Below, one piece after another: positions 1-10,538 of a stretch of 64,000 bases of DNA; position 1 is the first letter of the stretch, and each line of letters opens with the position of its first letter. The stretch lies in NCBI RefSeq assembly GCF_026420145.1, contig NZ_JAPMLV010000002.1, positions 248,001-312,000 on the forward strand, written 5' to 3'. Source of the DNA: Enterobacter pseudoroggenkampii (GTDB taxonomy: Bacteria > Pseudomonadota > Gammaproteobacteria > Enterobacterales > Enterobacteriaceae). The translations under genes were made by a program, and so were the position numbers. The notes below the pieces were generated by a model that saw nothing but the letters and a program-made list of their open reading frames with translations, searched no databases and had not been told where the DNA came from.

Positions 1-273
1 CCGCGAGACTAAAAAGATCCAGTGAATGTCCCGGTATTGGTTCAATAAACCGTAATACTCTTCGAGGGTTCCCCGAGGATTTCTGTATTCACCTGAAATA
101 TCGGCAATAATGACATCTGCGCGGCGTAGCTGGAGCAGTGTTAACTCCTGCAATGAGCGACAATAGGTCAATTCAAAATCCGGGAAATGGCGTGCCATCA
201 CGCCCCCTAACCCGTTTTGCATCACGGGCATCCGGCTAATGACAACGCCATACTTACCATGCAATGACAACAT
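1..273 (-). CDS. yjjQ: YjjQ LuxR-family regulator, N-terminal part (runs off the window)
   Basis: The reading frame starts at 273 and is open to base 1, giving the first 91 residues. The start MLSLHGKYGVVISRMPVMQ and the following LTLLQLRRADVIIADISGE match the N-terminal receiver-like half of E. coli YjjQ; the C-terminal LuxR helix-turn-helix lies outside the window. In E. coli, YjjQ is a DNA-binding repressor of motility and capsule genes in an H-NS-silenced yjjQ-bglJ operon activated by LeuO. Its position divergent from yjjP is the same as in E. coli, which supports the assignment. Only the N-terminal half is visible, so the DNA-binding part is not verified. Confidence 0.85.
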   Translation of the reverse strand, partial: MLSLHGKYGVVISRMPVMQNGLGGVMARHFPDFELTYCRSLQELTLLQLRRADVIIADISGEYRNPRGTLEEYYGLLNQYRDIHWIFLVSR

Positions 274-684
274 AGACCCTCCGTGTCCATTCTTCATTTG
301 ATGAGTAACGTTAAAACGTACCAATGTATGAGTATTTTCGTCCCTGAGTGTAAAACTGATTAATACAAGCAGAAGATGAGATATGTTCTTAGTATAAGAA
401 ATGCCTAAAACAACGGTAATATCTCATAAAGCGCAAATAAATTTAATTGCGGAGCCATTAAAATAACGACAATATAAAATTAGAATAACTAAATACAAAT
501 ATTCTATATTTTTATATTTATAATTCACCGCATTGATAAATTAATCCAACGCCCCTTTCGTGATACGGGCTGAAACTGTTTGCACAAACCTTGATCTGGC
601 CCACAGCAAGAGGGACTGCACTTTGTGCTAAAAGTACTCACTACGGGCTAACCGGCAACCTATCCATCTTTTTCAGGACAATAC
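274..684. promoter_or_regulatory. AT-rich divergent yjjQ/yjjP intergenic region
   Basis: This 411-base gene-free stretch separates divergent yjjQ and yjjP. About 340 to 560 is extremely AT-rich, with runs such as TATTTTTATATTTATAAT, in sharp contrast to the GC-rich coding DNA around it. In E. coli the equivalent region is bound by H-NS and relieved by LeuO or BglJ/RcsB. The composition here is compatible with the same silencing. No open frame of note or RNA gene was recognised. The part next to yjjP (570 to 684) is of normal composition and presumably carries the yjjP promoter. Confidence 0.55.
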
Positions 685-1925
<1,241 letters not shown>

Positions 1926-1992
1926 TATTTGTATTATTTCGCTGCCGTGGAGATAATTCTTCTGGTCCGTTTGGTGAAAATAAGGAAAGGAT

Positions 1993-2634
1993 GTGGCTAA
2001 CCCTGGCAGCGAACACCCCGAGCACAGTGAAGAATCCAGCCTGAAAGAGAAAATCTTTCAGAGCGCCATCGCGCTTTTTGCCGAGTATGGATTGAACGGT
2101 GCACGGATGGAGCAGATCGCAGAGAAAGCGGGCACCACCAAACGCATGGTGGTTTACCATTTCAAGAATAAAGAGAACCTCTATCTCCTGGTTCTGGAAC
2201 ATGTTTACACCCAGATTCGCGCCGGTGAAAAAGCGCTAAGCCTGACGGGAATGCCCCCGGTCGAAGCGCTGGTCAATCTGGTTGAAGCCACCTTTGACTA
2301 CCATGCCGACCACCCTGACTACATCCGGATTATCTGCATGGAAAACATGCAGCGCGGCCGCTTTATGCAGCAGTCGAGCTATCTCCGCCAGGTCAACCGA
2401 AGCGCGCTCGACCTGCTGGAGGAGATCCTGCGCCGGGGCAAAGAAAAACAGCTCTTCAGTGAGACGGTAGACGCCCGCGATCTTCATCGTCTGATAAGCA
2501 GCTTCAGCTTTCACTACGTTGCCAACAGCTACACCTTTACGCTGTTGTTTGAAGAAGGCGCAGACGAGCAGGCTCAGCGTCAGCACTACCGCAAAATGGC
2601 CGTTCAGGTGGCGCTCCGCTATACTTGCCCATAA
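1993..2634 (+). CDS. TetR/AcrR-family transcriptional regulator
   Basis: The 213-residue protein has a typical N-terminal TetR helix-turn-helix: [25 protein letters not shown] at residues 26 to 50, then [15 protein letters not shown]. The C-terminal half resembles the YcdC/RutR ligand-binding type. The start is GTG at 1993, behind an AAGGAAAGG Shine-Dalgarno; the overlapping ATG at 1991 is in a frame that stops quickly. The gene lies between yjjB and the ohrR-ohr pair, 41 bases before ohrR, on the same strand. Its ligand and targets cannot be read from the sequence. Control of the neighbouring peroxide genes or of yjjPB would be a guess from position only. Confidence 0.8.
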   Translation: MANPGSEHPEHSEESSLKEKIFQSAIALFAEYGLNGARMEQIAEKAGTTKRMVVYHFKNKENLYLLVLEHVYTQIRAGEKALSLTGMPPVEALVNLVEATFDYHADHPDYIRIICMENMQRGRFMQQSSYLRQVNRSALDLLEEILRRGKEKQLFSETVDARDLHRLISSFSFHYVANSYTFTLLFEEGADEQAQRQHYRKMAVQVALRYTCP

Positions 2635-2635
2635 A

Positions 2636-2647
2636 ATTGCTTGCAAT
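2636..2647. promoter_or_regulatory. Short inverted repeat upstream of ohrR
   Basis: ATTGC and GCAAT are separated by TT, just after the TetR stop codon and 28 bases before the ohrR start. OhrR-type MarR proteins bind AT-rich inverted repeats, so this is a possible autoregulatory operator. It differs from the palindrome ahead of ohr, and five-base arms can occur by chance. Confidence 0.3.
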
Positions 2648-2675
2648 CAAATCGTGCACTATCTATATTCATTTC

Positions 2676-3128
2676 ATGAACGCGAAAACGAACGACGCAA
2701 CCGCTGCGCTCAAGCTGGATAACCAGCTCTGCTTTGCCCTCTATTCGGCAAACCTGGCGCTTAACAAGCTGTACCGGCAGCTGCTGGCACCGCTGAACCT
2801 GACCTACCCGCAATATCTGGTGATGCTGGTGCTGTGGGAGCAGGATGATATGACGGTGTCGGACATCGGTGAACGGCTGTTTCTGGACTCTGCAACCCTG
2901 ACGCCGCTGTTGAAGCGGCTGGAAAGCGCCGGGCTCATCAACCGCCACCGTTCACGCAAAGATGAACGCCAGGTCGCCGTCACCCTGAGTGAAGCGGGAC
3001 GTGAGCTCCAGCAGCAGGCATTGGGTATCCCCCATGCGGTGGGTTGCGCAGCGCAGTGTGATACCGACACCCTGCTGGCGCTCAAACAGCAGCTCGAACT
3101 TTTGCGGCAACAGCTACACCGCGCGTAA
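2676..3128 (+). CDS. ohrR: OhrR, organic-hydroperoxide-sensing MarR repressor
   Basis: The 150-residue MarR-family protein carries the OhrR signature [20 protein letters not shown], with the peroxide-sensing cysteine at residue 19. Additional cysteines at 124 and 128 are candidates for the resolving cysteine of two-Cys OhrR proteins. The winged helix spans about residues 47 to 105 ([16 protein letters not shown], then the RSRKDERQV wing). The start at 2676 was chosen because homologues begin just before this motif; an in-frame ATG at 2625 would add 17 unrelated residues and overlap the TetR gene. ohr follows 83 bases downstream, the usual pairing. Oxidation of the cysteine releases the repressor from the ohr promoter. 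Confidence 0.88.
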   Translation: MNAKTNDATAALKLDNQLCFALYSANLALNKLYRQLLAPLNLTYPQYLVMLVLWEQDDMTVSDIGERLFLDSATLTPLLKRLESAGLINRHRSRKDERQVAVTLSEAGRELQQQALGIPHAVGCAAQCDTDTLLALKQQLELLRQQLHRA

Positions 3129-3169
3129 AGCTATACTTTACGCGTGATTATTTACTCATATATATCGCA

Positions 3170-3184
3170 CGCTATTTAATAGCG
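3170..3184. promoter_or_regulatory. 15-base palindrome in the ohr promoter, candidate OhrR operator
   Basis: CGCTATT and AATAGCG form a perfect inverted repeat around a single central T, ending 27 bases before the ohr start codon. The position is right for a repressor site overlapping a promoter, and the adjacent gene encodes OhrR. The exact sequence is not a known consensus, so the assignment rests on symmetry and context. Confidence 0.5.
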
Positions 3185-3211
3185 CACATTAAACAAGATG
3201 AGGAACCTGCC

Positions 3212-3640
3212 ATGTCTTTAGAAAAAGTCGTTTATACCGCCAAAGCCAAAGCCACCGGAGGCCGTGACGGCCGAGCCACCTCTTCCGATGGCGTACTGGA
3301 CGTAAAACTGGGCGTGCCAAAAGAGATGGGCGGCATGGGGGGAGACGTGACGAACCCTGAGCAGCTGTTTGCTGCCGGCTACTCTGCCTGCTTCCTGGGC
3401 GCGATGAAGTTTGTGGCAGCGCGCGACAAATTCACCCTGCCAAAAGAGGCCTTTATTGAAGGCGAAGTCGGCATTGGCCCACTGCCAACCGGTTTTGGTA
3501 TTGAAGCAAAACTGAACATCCACGTTGAAGGTATGGATCCTGCGGAAGCCAAAAAGCTGGTCGATGCGGCGCACATTGTTTGCCCGTACTCTAACGCGAC
3601 CCGCGGCAACATTGACGTGACGCTGAACATCATCGCGTAA
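3212..3640 (+). CDS. ohr: Ohr, thiol peroxidase for organic hydroperoxides
   Basis: The 142-residue protein is a full-length Ohr of the OsmC/Ohr fold. It has the two catalytic cysteines in their diagnostic contexts: AAGYSACFLGA (Cys60) and AHIVCPYSNATRGN (Cys124). Ohr reduces organic and lipid hydroperoxides in the cytoplasm using lipoylated proteins as electron donors. Cys60 attacks the peroxide and Cys124 resolves it. A GAGGAAC ribosome-binding site precedes the ATG. E. coli K-12 lacks this gene between yjjB and dnaT, so the TetR-ohrR-ohr segment is an insertion relative to that genome. Confidence 0.95.
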   Translation: MSLEKVVYTAKAKATGGRDGRATSSDGVLDVKLGVPKEMGGMGGDVTNPEQLFAAGYSACFLGAMKFVAARDKFTLPKEAFIEGEVGIGPLPTGFGIEAKLNIHVEGMDPAEAKKLVDAAHIVCPYSNATRGNIDVTLNIIA

Positions 3641-3651
3641 TCCCTTCTGTT

Positions 3652-3672
3652 CCCTCTCCCTGTGGGAGAGGG
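3652..3672. repeat. Dispersed 9-bp-arm hairpin (family A), copy 1
   Basis: CCCTCTCCC and GGGAGAGGG flank TGT, followed by the conserved extension GTCAGGGTGAGGCATCAG. The same hairpin with the same flank recurs at 39248 and, inverted, at 15251 and 47030. It lies between ohr and dnaT and may also help terminate ohr transcription. Confidence 0.85.
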
Positions 3673-3775
3673 TCAGGGTGAGGCATCAGCCCTCACTTTA
3701 CCCCTCCTTTCCTTTCCCCTCTCTGTGCTACCATAAGTCCATATCACGCCCGTAGTAATCAGTAGAGTAAGCGTT

Positions 3776-4321
3776 ATGTCCTCCAGACTTCTGACCACCA
3801 GCATTGCTGGCATTGATGCCTTTATGCGCGACCCACGCGGTGTGTTGACTCACGCCGAAGGCGGCACGGTTGCGGTTTTTGCCGACAACGCGCCGGCGTT
3901 TTACGCAATCACACCGGAACGTCTGGCACAGCTTCTGGAGATCGAAGCACAAGTGTCACGCCCGGCGAGCGATGTCACGCTGGATAGCCAGTTCTTTGAT
4001 GAACCGGTTAACGTTCCCGTGACCGTTCCGATGGGCAAATTTGCCCTCTATGCGGGCTGGCAACCGGATGCGGATTTCCAGCGGCAGGCCGCGCTGTGGG
4101 GCATTGCGTTAACCCAACCCGCCACCGCGGAAGAGCTCGCCGCGTTTACCGCCTGGTGGCAGGCAGAAGGGAAAGTGTTCACCCACATTCAGTGGCAGCA
4201 AAAGCTCGCGCGTCATCTCCAGATTACCCGCGCCGGCAACAACGGCCAGCCAAAACGTGATATCAATGCGTTTTCAGAACCGGATAAACAGATCCCCAGC
4301 GGATTCCGAGGTGCGAAATGA
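3776..4321 (+). CDS. dnaT: Primosomal protein DnaT
   Basis: The 181-residue protein aligns along its whole length with E. coli DnaT (179 aa), for example [21 protein letters not shown] near residue 35 and [19 protein letters not shown] near residue 130. DnaT acts with PriA and PriB in PriA-dependent replication restart, helping load DnaB-DnaC on DNA away from oriC. The C-terminal helical region (after residue 85) is the single-strand-binding part, and the N-terminal region mediates oligomerisation. The gene overlaps dnaC by four bases (ATGA), so the two are translationally coupled as in E. coli. The N-terminal domain is the more divergent half. Confidence 0.93.
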   Translation: MSSRLLTTSIAGIDAFMRDPRGVLTHAEGGTVAVFADNAPAFYAITPERLAQLLEIEAQVSRPASDVTLDSQFFDEPVNVPVTVPMGKFALYAGWQPDADFQRQAALWGIALTQPATAEELAAFTAWWQAEGKVFTHIQWQQKLARHLQITRAGNNGQPKRDINAFSEPDKQIPSGFRGAK

Positions 4322-5055
4322 AGAACGTCGGCGACCTGATGAAACGTCTGCAAAAAATGATGCCTGCCAACGTGAAGCCCGCTTTCACCACCGGTGAAGA
4401 GCTGCTGGCATGGCAAAAAGAGCAAGGTGAGATCCGCGCCGCCGCGCTCGCCCGCGAAAACCGGGCGATGAAAATGCAGCGCACCTTTAACCGTTCCGGT
4501 ATCCGTCCCCTGCACCAGAACTGCTCGTTCGATAACTATAAAATCGAGACCAACGGGCAGATGAACGCGCTGGCCGCCGCACGGCAGTACGTGGATGAAT
4601 TCGACGGCAATATCGCCAGCTTCATCTTTAGCGGCAAGCCGGGCACCGGAAAAAACCACCTTGCTGCCGCCATCTGCAACGAGCTGCTTCTGCGCGGTAA
4701 ATCGGTTCTTATCATCACCGTGGCCGATATCATGTCTGCGATGAAAGACACCTTCAGCAACCGCGAAACCAGCGAAGAACAGCTGCTTAACGATCTGAGT
4801 AATGTCGACCTGCTGGTCATCGACGAGATTGGCGTTCAGACGGAATCGCGCTATGAAAAAGTGATCATCAACCAGATTGTCGATCGCCGCTCCTCGTCCA
4901 AGCGCCCCACCGGCATGCTGACGAACCACAATATTGACGAGATGACCCGCCTGCTGGGGGAACGCGTCATGGACCGCATGAAGCTGGGTAACAGCCTGTA
5001 TGTCATCTTCGACTGGGAAAGTTACCGCAGCCGCGTCACCGGCAAAGAGTATTAA
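4318..5055 (+). CDS. dnaC: DnaC helicase loader
   Basis: The 245-residue protein has the same length and nearly the same sequence as E. coli DnaC, an AAA+ ATPase that delivers the replicative helicase DnaB to single-stranded DNA. The Walker A motif GKPGTGKN is at residues 106 to 113 with the usual Asn after the Lys, Walker B LLVIDE at 165 to 170, and the arginine-finger region [10 protein letters not shown] near 220. The N-terminal 50 residues form the DnaB-binding part. The start overlaps the dnaT stop. The gene is essential and should be intact; nothing suggests otherwise. Confidence 0.97.
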   Translation: MKNVGDLMKRLQKMMPANVKPAFTTGEELLAWQKEQGEIRAAALARENRAMKMQRTFNRSGIRPLHQNCSFDNYKIETNGQMNALAAARQYVDEFDGNIASFIFSGKPGTGKNHLAAAICNELLLRGKSVLIITVADIMSAMKDTFSNRETSEEQLLNDLSNVDLLVIDEIGVQTESRYEKVIINQIVDRRSSSKRPTGMLTNHNIDEMTRLLGERVMDRMKLGNSLYVIFDWESYRSRVTGKEY

Positions 5056-5135
5056 GACAGTTCCAGGAATCGCCGAGAGGTCGCAGGTATATACTGGAAC
5101 CCCTTCGGCCCAAAACGGACCTTTTTGAGAGAGCC

Positions 5136-5621
5136 ATGATGAAAAAACAGATTATTGTCAGCACCTTTTTAGGCGCGCTGCTGGTAACCGGTGCAGCGCA
5201 GGCGGCGTCCTGGCAGGAGTCCCTGTCAAGCGCAGCAAACGAGCTGACCAAAGAGAGCAGCAGCACGCAGGGCGGACTCTCCGCCTCTTCCCTCACCAGC
5301 CTGCTGGGCAACAGCGGTCAGAGCCTGAGCGCGGGCACGATGAACAACGCGGCGGGGATTCTGGAATATTGTGCGAAGCAAAAGCTGGCCTCCGTGACCG
5401 ACGCGCAAAACGTGAAAAACCAGGTGCTGGGTAAACTGGGTCTGGATACCCAGGAGCAGAAAGCGGACACCAACTATATGGACGGCATTCAGGGCCTGCT
5501 TAACGCGCAGAACGGCCAGCAGCTTAACCTGAGCACCCTCGGCAACTCCTCTCTGGCCAAACAGGTGAAAACCAAAGCCTGCGATCTGGTGCTGAAACAA
5601 GGCGTTAATTTCATCTCCTGA
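5136..5621 (+). CDS. yjjA: YjjA, secreted DUF2501 protein
   Basis: The 161-residue protein begins with a clear Sec signal peptide (MMKKQIIVSTFLGALLVTGAAQA, cleavage near residue 23). It continues with a Ser-rich segment and the DUF2501 region containing two conserved cysteines (EYCAKQ and KACDLV) that may form a disulfide. It is the orthologue of E. coli YjjA by sequence and by position between dnaC and opgB. The function is unknown; the protein is expected in the periplasm. Either of the two initial ATG codons could be used. An 80-base gap after dnaC may hold its own promoter. Confidence 0.88.
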   Translation: MMKKQIIVSTFLGALLVTGAAQAASWQESLSSAANELTKESSSTQGGLSASSLTSLLGNSGQSLSAGTMNNAAGILEYCAKQKLASVTDAQNVKNQVLGKLGLDTQEQKADTNYMDGIQGLLNAQNGQQLNLSTLGNSSLAKQVKTKACDLVLKQGVNFIS

Positions 5622-5891
5622 TCCACCCCATTTTCTGCCACAACACGCCGCGTTTAATGCGATAGTCTTGCAGCGCGGCGCTAAATGAGCGTTTTTCCCA
5701 CCTGCCACCGTCTCATCGTCCGTTTGTCAGGATGTGCACACCTTCATAAAAACGATTTTCTAAACCAAATCCTAACAACAGCACACTTTCGTGACACTAA
5801 AATTGCAGCTTAACGACATCGCAATTACATTGTATGACCCAAAAAATAAACAGTTAGCCAGCGAAGCATCTGGCGTCACGAGGATATGCTG

Positions 5892-8183
5892 TTGTCTGAA
5901 TTCATGTCTCTTATCCTTTTTCTGGCTTCTGTCGGCGTTTACGCCTGCAAAGCCGGCCGTCACACCTGGTGGTTTATCGCCACGCTGGTTGTCCTCGGCA
6001 TTTTTATTATTTTAAACATTACCTTATACGCCAGCGATTACTTTACCGGTGACGGCATTAACGATGCAGTGCTCTACACGCTGACAAACAGCCTGACGGG
6101 CGCGGGTGTCAGCAAGTACATTCTTCCGGGGCTCGGCCTTGTCGTCGCGCTGGTCACCATTTTTGGCGCGCTGGCCTGGGTGCTGCGTCGACGTCGCCAT
6201 CATCCACACCATCATGGCTACAGCCTGCTGGCGTTATTCCTGGCGCTGGCCTCCGTCGACGCCAGCCCGGCGTTCCATCAGATCACCGAACTGGTGAAAT
6301 CCCAGTCGCGCGACGGCGATCCGGATTTCACGGCTTACTACAAAGAGCCGTCGAAAACGATCGCCAACCCGACGCTCAATCTGGTCTATATCTACGGTGA
6401 AAGTCTGGAGCGCACGTACTTTGATAACGATGCCTTCCCGGACCTGACGCCAGATCTGGGTGCGCTGAAAAATGAAGGTCTCGATTTCAGCCACACCATG
6501 CAGTTGCCCGGTACGGATTACACGATTGCCGGGATGGTTGCCTCCCAGTGCGGTATCCCGCTGTTCGCGCCTTTTGAAGGTAACGCCTCTGCCTCGATGT
6601 CGACCTTCTTCCCGCAGAATATTTGCCTCGGCGATATCCTGAAAAACTCCGGTTACGAAAACTATTTTGTGCAGGGGGCAAACCTGCGCTTCGCCGGAAA
6701 AGATGTGTTCCTGAAATCCCACGGTTTTGATCACCTGTATGGCTCAGAAGAGTTAAAAACGACGGTTGCCGACCCAAACTACCGCAACGACTGGGGCTTT
6801 TATGACGATACGGTACTCGACGAAACCTGGAAGAAATTCGAGGAGCTGTCCCGCGCGGGCAAGCGTTTCTCTCTCTTTGCGCTGACGGTGGACACTCACC
6901 ATCCTGACGGGTTCGTCTCGCGCAGCTGTAAACGCAAAAGCTATAACGTTGATGGCAAAAACAACAAGTCTTTCAGCGCCGTCACCTGCAGTCAGGAGCA
7001 CATTGCCGCGCTGGTCGAGAAAATCAAAGCCTCGCCCTGGTTTAAAAACACCGTCATCGTCGTTTCGTCTGACCATCTGGCGATGAAAAACAGTGCCTGG
7101 GATCAGCTCAACAAGCAGGATCGCAGCAATCTGTTCTTCGTCCTGCGCGGCGACCAGCCGCAACAGGAGGAGATTGCCACCAAACGCAACTCCATGGATA
7201 ACGGCGCCACCGTGCTGGACATCCTGGGCGGCGACAACTTTATTGGCCTGGGCCGCAGCACGCTGTCGGGGCAATCCCTGTCGGAAGTGTTCCTCAACAT
7301 GAAGGAAAAAATCCTCGCCTGGAAGCCCGACATCATCCGCCTGTGGAACTTCCCGAAAGAGATGAAGGACTTCACCGTCGATCGGGATAAAAACACCATT
7401 GCCTTCTCGGGCAGCAACTTCCGTCTGCCGCTGCTGGTGCGCGTGTCGGAGGGACGCGTTGAGCCCCTGCCGGAAAGCGAATATTCCGCGCCGCTGCGCT
7501 ATCAGCTGGCCGATTTTGCGCCACGCGATAATTTCGTCTGGGTCGACAGATGTTACAAGATGGGCCAGCTCTGGTCGCAGCCGCTGGCGCTCTCTACCGA
7601 CTGGTGCGTCTCTCAGGGTCAGCTTGGCGGGGAGCAAACCGTACAGCACGTGGATAAAGCCCAGTGGAAAGGCAAAACCGCGTTTAAAGATACGGTAATT
7701 GATACGGCGCGCTATCAGCACAACATCGACATGCTGAAAATCAGCGACAACGATATTCGCTACAAAGCGGACAGCTTTATCTTTAACGTGGCCGGCGCGC
7801 CGGAAGAAGTGAAGCAGTTTAGCGGCATCTCGCGGCCGGAGTCCTGGGGACGCTGGTCAAACGCGCAGCTGGGCAATGAGGTGAAAATTGAGTACACCCA
7901 TCCGCTGCCGGAACAGTTCGACCTGGTGATCACCGCCAGAGCGTATGGCCCTAACGCTAACAAGCCCGTACCGGTGCGCGTGGGCGATCGGGAGCAGACG
8001 CTGACGCTCGGGAACGACGTGAGCACGCATACGCTGCATTTTGAGAATCCTTCGCGCAGCAATACCCTGGTGATCGTCCCGCCGGATCCGCAGTCCACCA
8101 ATGAAGGGAATATTCTTGGCCATTCACCGCGCGAGCTCGGAATTGGCATGGTCGAAATTAAAATTGTGAGTCGAGCAGGCTAA
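5892..8183 (+). CDS. opgB: OpgB, phosphoglycerol transferase I for osmoregulated periplasmic glucans
   Basis: OpgB (MdoB) moves sn-1-phosphoglycerol from phosphatidylglycerol to osmoregulated periplasmic glucans. The N-terminus has about four membrane helices (residues 1 to 120), then a periplasmic alkaline-phosphatase-superfamily domain. Visible active-site blocks are [26 protein letters not shown] (nucleophilic Thr), VDTHHPDG and VSSDHLA. A TTG start at 5892 is preferred to the ATG at 5886: the GAGG box at 5880 is 8 bases from the TTG but only 2 from the ATG. The TTG also gives exactly the 763 residues of E. coli OpgB with the N-terminus aligned. The stop overlaps the next start (TAATG). 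Confidence 0.93.
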   Translation: MSEFMSLILFLASVGVYACKAGRHTWWFIATLVVLGIFIILNITLYASDYFTGDGINDAVLYTLTNSLTGAGVSKYILPGLGLVVALVTIFGALAWVLRRRRHHPHHHGYSLLALFLALASVDASPAFHQITELVKSQSRDGDPDFTAYYKEPSKTIANPTLNLVYIYGESLERTYFDNDAFPDLTPDLGALKNEGLDFSHTMQLPGTDYTIAGMVASQCGIPLFAPFEGNASASMSTFFPQNICLGDILKNSGYENYFVQGANLRFAGKDVFLKSHGFDHLYGSEELKTTVADPNYRNDWGFYDDTVLDETWKKFEELSRAGKRFSLFALTVDTHHPDGFVSRSCKRKSYNVDGKNNKSFSAVTCSQEHIAALVEKIKASPWFKNTVIVVSSDHLAMKNSAWDQLNKQDRSNLFFVLRGDQPQQEEIATKRNSMDNGATVLDILGGDNFIGLGRSTLSGQSLSEVFLNMKEKILAWKPDIIRLWNFPKEMKDFTVDRDKNTIAFSGSNFRLPLLVRVSEGRVEPLPESEYSAPLRYQLADFAPRDNFVWVDRCYKMGQLWSQPLALSTDWCVSQGQLGGEQTVQHVDKAQWKGKTAFKDTVIDTARYQHNIDMLKISDNDIRYKADSFIFNVAGAPEEVKQFSGISRPESWGRWSNAQLGNEVKIEYTHPLPEQFDLVITARAYGPNANKPVPVRVGDREQTLTLGNDVSTHTLHFENPSRSNTLVIVPPDPQSTNEGNILGHSPRELGIGMVEIKIVSRAG

Positions 8184-8698
8184 TGGTCGACCTTAACATC
8201 ACCCTTCGACCCACACGTCCCGGCGACGTTGCCGCCCTGCCCGCCATTGAACGCGCGGCGGGCGAGCGCTTTCGTGAAGACCCGGAGCTCGCCTGGCTTG
8301 CCGACGGTGAAGTCATTTCTGCTGAGAAGCACCTTGAGTATGTCGAACGTGGGCTAAGCTGGCTGGCGCGGGTGAACGACCGCCCCGTGGGGTTTATCCT
8401 CACCGAAGCGCACTCTTCGTCGCTGTTTATCGTGGAGCTTTCGGTCGATCTGAACTGGCAGGGAAAAGGGATTGGCCGGCAGCTTATCGCCTGTGCGGCT
8501 GACCATGCCCGCACGCTGGGGCTGACGTCGCTGACGTTGACGACGTTCCGGGACGTACCGTGGAACGCGCCGTTCTATGCAAAGCTAGGGTTTAAAAAAA
8601 TGACGACGCTGACGCCTGAACTGCGTCAGAAAAGGGAAGAAGAGACAGCGCACGGTTTCGCGTATGAAACGCGCTGCGCCATGCGCCTGCCTCTGTAA
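8183..8698 (+). CDS. GNAT-family N-acetyltransferase
   Basis: The 171-residue protein has the GNAT fold, with the acetyl-CoA-binding motif DLNWQGKGIGRQLIACAADHAR around residues 92 to 113 (Gln/Arg-x-x-Gly-x-Gly type). A beta strand precedes it (LFIVELSV) and the C-terminal strand pattern APFYAKLGFKKM follows. Such enzymes acetylate small amines, ribosomal proteins or antibiotics; the substrate cannot be told. Its start overlaps the opgB stop by one base (TAATG), so it is probably translated from the opgB transcript. E. coli K-12 has the lgo genes here instead, so the gene is lineage-specific at this site. Confidence 0.85.
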   Translation: MVDLNITLRPTRPGDVAALPAIERAAGERFREDPELAWLADGEVISAEKHLEYVERGLSWLARVNDRPVGFILTEAHSSSLFIVELSVDLNWQGKGIGRQLIACAADHARTLGLTSLTLTTFRDVPWNAPFYAKLGFKKMTTLTPELRQKREEETAHGFAYETRCAMRLPL

Positions 8699-8702
8699 TA
8701 TC

Positions 8703-8777
8703 GCCCGGTGGCACTGCGCTTACCGGGCCTACAAAACCCTGAACCGTAGGCCGGGTAAGGCGCAGCCGTCACCCGGC
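8703..8777. repeat. REP-like pair (family B), copy 1
   Basis: Two imperfect palindromic units of about 30 bases, 8703-8732 and 8746-8777, face each other, each ending in the GCCTAC/GTAGGC signature of enterobacterial REP elements. The pair lies between the convergent GNAT gene and tsr, where such pairs (BIMEs) are typical and can stabilise mRNA ends or bind gyrase. Confidence 0.85.
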
Positions 8778-8790
8778 ACAACGCACAGAG

Positions 8791-10455
8791 TTAGAACGTT
8801 TCCCAGTTATCGCCTGAATCGACCGTCGCGGTTTTACGCGCCATCACCGGCGTGGAAACCGCTTTAGCCGCAGCGAATTCGCGCGCTTTCATCTGCTCCT
8901 GCTGAATGCGGAACACCGCCACGGCCTGAGTCAGGCGGCTCGCCTGCTCTTCCAGTGCGGCCGCAGCCGCGGCAGACTCTTCAACCAGCGAGGCGTTCTG
9001 CTGGGTCACGCGATCCATCTCAGCTACCGCCAGACCCACCTGGTCGATACCGCGGCTCTGCTCGTCAGACGCAGAGGCGATTTCACCCATGATGTCCGTT
9101 ACGCGGGTCACCGCGTTCACGATCTCACCCATGGTTTCACCGGCGCTTTCTACCAGCGTTGAACCCACTTCCACGCGACCCACGGAGTCTTCAATCAGGC
9201 TCTTGATTTCACGAGCCGCCTGGGCACTGCGCTGGGCCAGGTTACGCACTTCACCGGCCACCACCGCAAAGCCACGGCCCTGCTCGCCCGCACGCGCCGC
9301 TTCTACCGCCGCGTTCAGTGCCAGGATGTTGGTCTGGAAAGCAATGCCGTCGATCACGCTGATAATGTCGGCAATTTTCTGCGAGCTGCCCGCGATATCG
9401 CGCATGGTCTGCACCACGTTATCCACCACTTTGCCGCCTTTCTGCGCGGTTTCGGAGGCGCTCAGGGCAAGATGGCTCGCCTGACGGGCGTTCTCGGCGT
9501 TCTGCTTAACGGTCGCCGTCAGCTGCTCCATGCTGGCAGCGGTCTCTTCCAGGGAAGCGGCCTGCTGTTCAGTACGGGAGGAGAGGTCGTTATTGCCCAT
9601 CGCGATTTCACTCGCGCCGCTGTAGATCGCGTTCGCGCCGTTACGCACGTCGCCAACGGTACGCACCAGCTCACCCTGCATATGGCGCAGCGAGTCGGCC
9701 AGTTCACCCATTTCGTTGGTGCCCTGAACCTCAATACGCTTCACCAGGTCGCCGCTGGCGATATGGCGAATGTTGTCGATCAGACGATTCAGCGGGGAGA
9801 TCAGCGTCTGCTTGATGTTGAGCCAGACGGCCACGATCACCACCAGCACGGCAATCAGGACGCTAATCAGCACCCAGATAGCCTGGCTGAAGGAGCTGTT
9901 GCTGTCTTCGACCGCCATCTGGTACAGCTTGTCGTTCTGCTGCAGGTAGCTCACGTACTGCTTCTCAAAACCGTCCTGATAGCTCTGGGTCGGCTGGTCG
10001 AAGAAGGCGTTGATTTTGCCCGCGCCCAGCAGCTGGATCAGCTCCGCCAGCGCGCCGTGGTAAATATCATAGTTACGCTTGATCTCCATCGCTTCCGCGT
10101 CGTTTTGACGCGGATCGCGCGGCAGGGCTTCGTAGGCAGCCCAGTTTTTTTCCGCCTGTTTCAGAGACGTAGACGCGATTTGCATCAAATCGTTAACGGT
10201 CGCGCCGCTGCCGATATTGCTCTGATCCATCATGTAGCGGATACCCGCGCGGTTCAGGGTATTACGGGTTTGCAGCAACGCTACCCAGCTGGCGTTCAGC
10301 GTGGACTGTTGCTGGCGAATGGTTTGCAGGACGGTGAAATTCTCTTTGTCATTCTTCAGAGCATTAAAGAAAAGACCACCGGATGTGAGTTGTAAAAGGC
10401 CAAATATCGCTAAAACCAGCATTAAGCTGGTGACAATCTTGATACGGTTTAACAT
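8791..10455 (-). CDS. tsr: Tsr-type serine chemoreceptor
   Basis: The 554-residue methyl-accepting chemotaxis protein has two membrane segments (about 7 to 30 and 190 to 212), a four-helix ligand domain, a HAMP domain and the long signalling coiled coil with a near-invariant tip ([20 protein letters not shown]). The serine-binding residues Arg64, Arg69, Arg73 and Thr156 of E. coli Tsr are all at the same positions. It ends in NWETF, the tether for CheR and CheB. The start at 10455 (MLNRIKIV) matches E. coli and has a GAGGAAAGAG box; an upstream in-frame ATG at 10521 adds 22 non-homologous residues. hpaR lies 83 bases upstream on the same strand. Confidence 0.96.
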   Translation of the reverse strand: MLNRIKIVTSLMLVLAIFGLLQLTSGGLFFNALKNDKENFTVLQTIRQQQSTLNASWVALLQTRNTLNRAGIRYMMDQSNIGSGATVNDLMQIASTSLKQAEKNWAAYEALPRDPRQNDAEAMEIKRNYDIYHGALAELIQLLGAGKINAFFDQPTQSYQDGFEKQYVSYLQQNDKLYQMAVEDSNSSFSQAIWVLISVLIAVLVVIVAVWLNIKQTLISPLNRLIDNIRHIASGDLVKRIEVQGTNEMGELADSLRHMQGELVRTVGDVRNGANAIYSGASEIAMGNNDLSSRTEQQAASLEETAASMEQLTATVKQNAENARQASHLALSASETAQKGGKVVDNVVQTMRDIAGSSQKIADIISVIDGIAFQTNILALNAAVEAARAGEQGRGFAVVAGEVRNLAQRSAQAAREIKSLIEDSVGRVEVGSTLVESAGETMGEIVNAVTRVTDIMGEIASASDEQSRGIDQVGLAVAEMDRVTQQNASLVEESAAAAAALEEQASRLTQAVAVFRIQQEQMKAREFAAAKAVSTPVMARKTATVDSGDNWETF

Positions 10456-10538
10456 GTTTTCTCTTTCCTCAGGCAGATACAGAATTTTCGGCCTGGAAAG
10501 GGAAAACTTTACGAAAATCATCCTGGAATTTGGGGTTT

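Noticed and set aside
5646..5680. Hairpin CGCCGCG/CGCGGCG after yjjA as a terminator
   Set aside because: The loop is 21 bases and the following T-run is separated from the stem, so support is weak.
9472..10395. A 307-codon plus-strand frame
   Set aside because: It is antisense to tsr, has a composition typical of the reverse complement of coiled-coil coding sequence, and has no ribosome-binding site.
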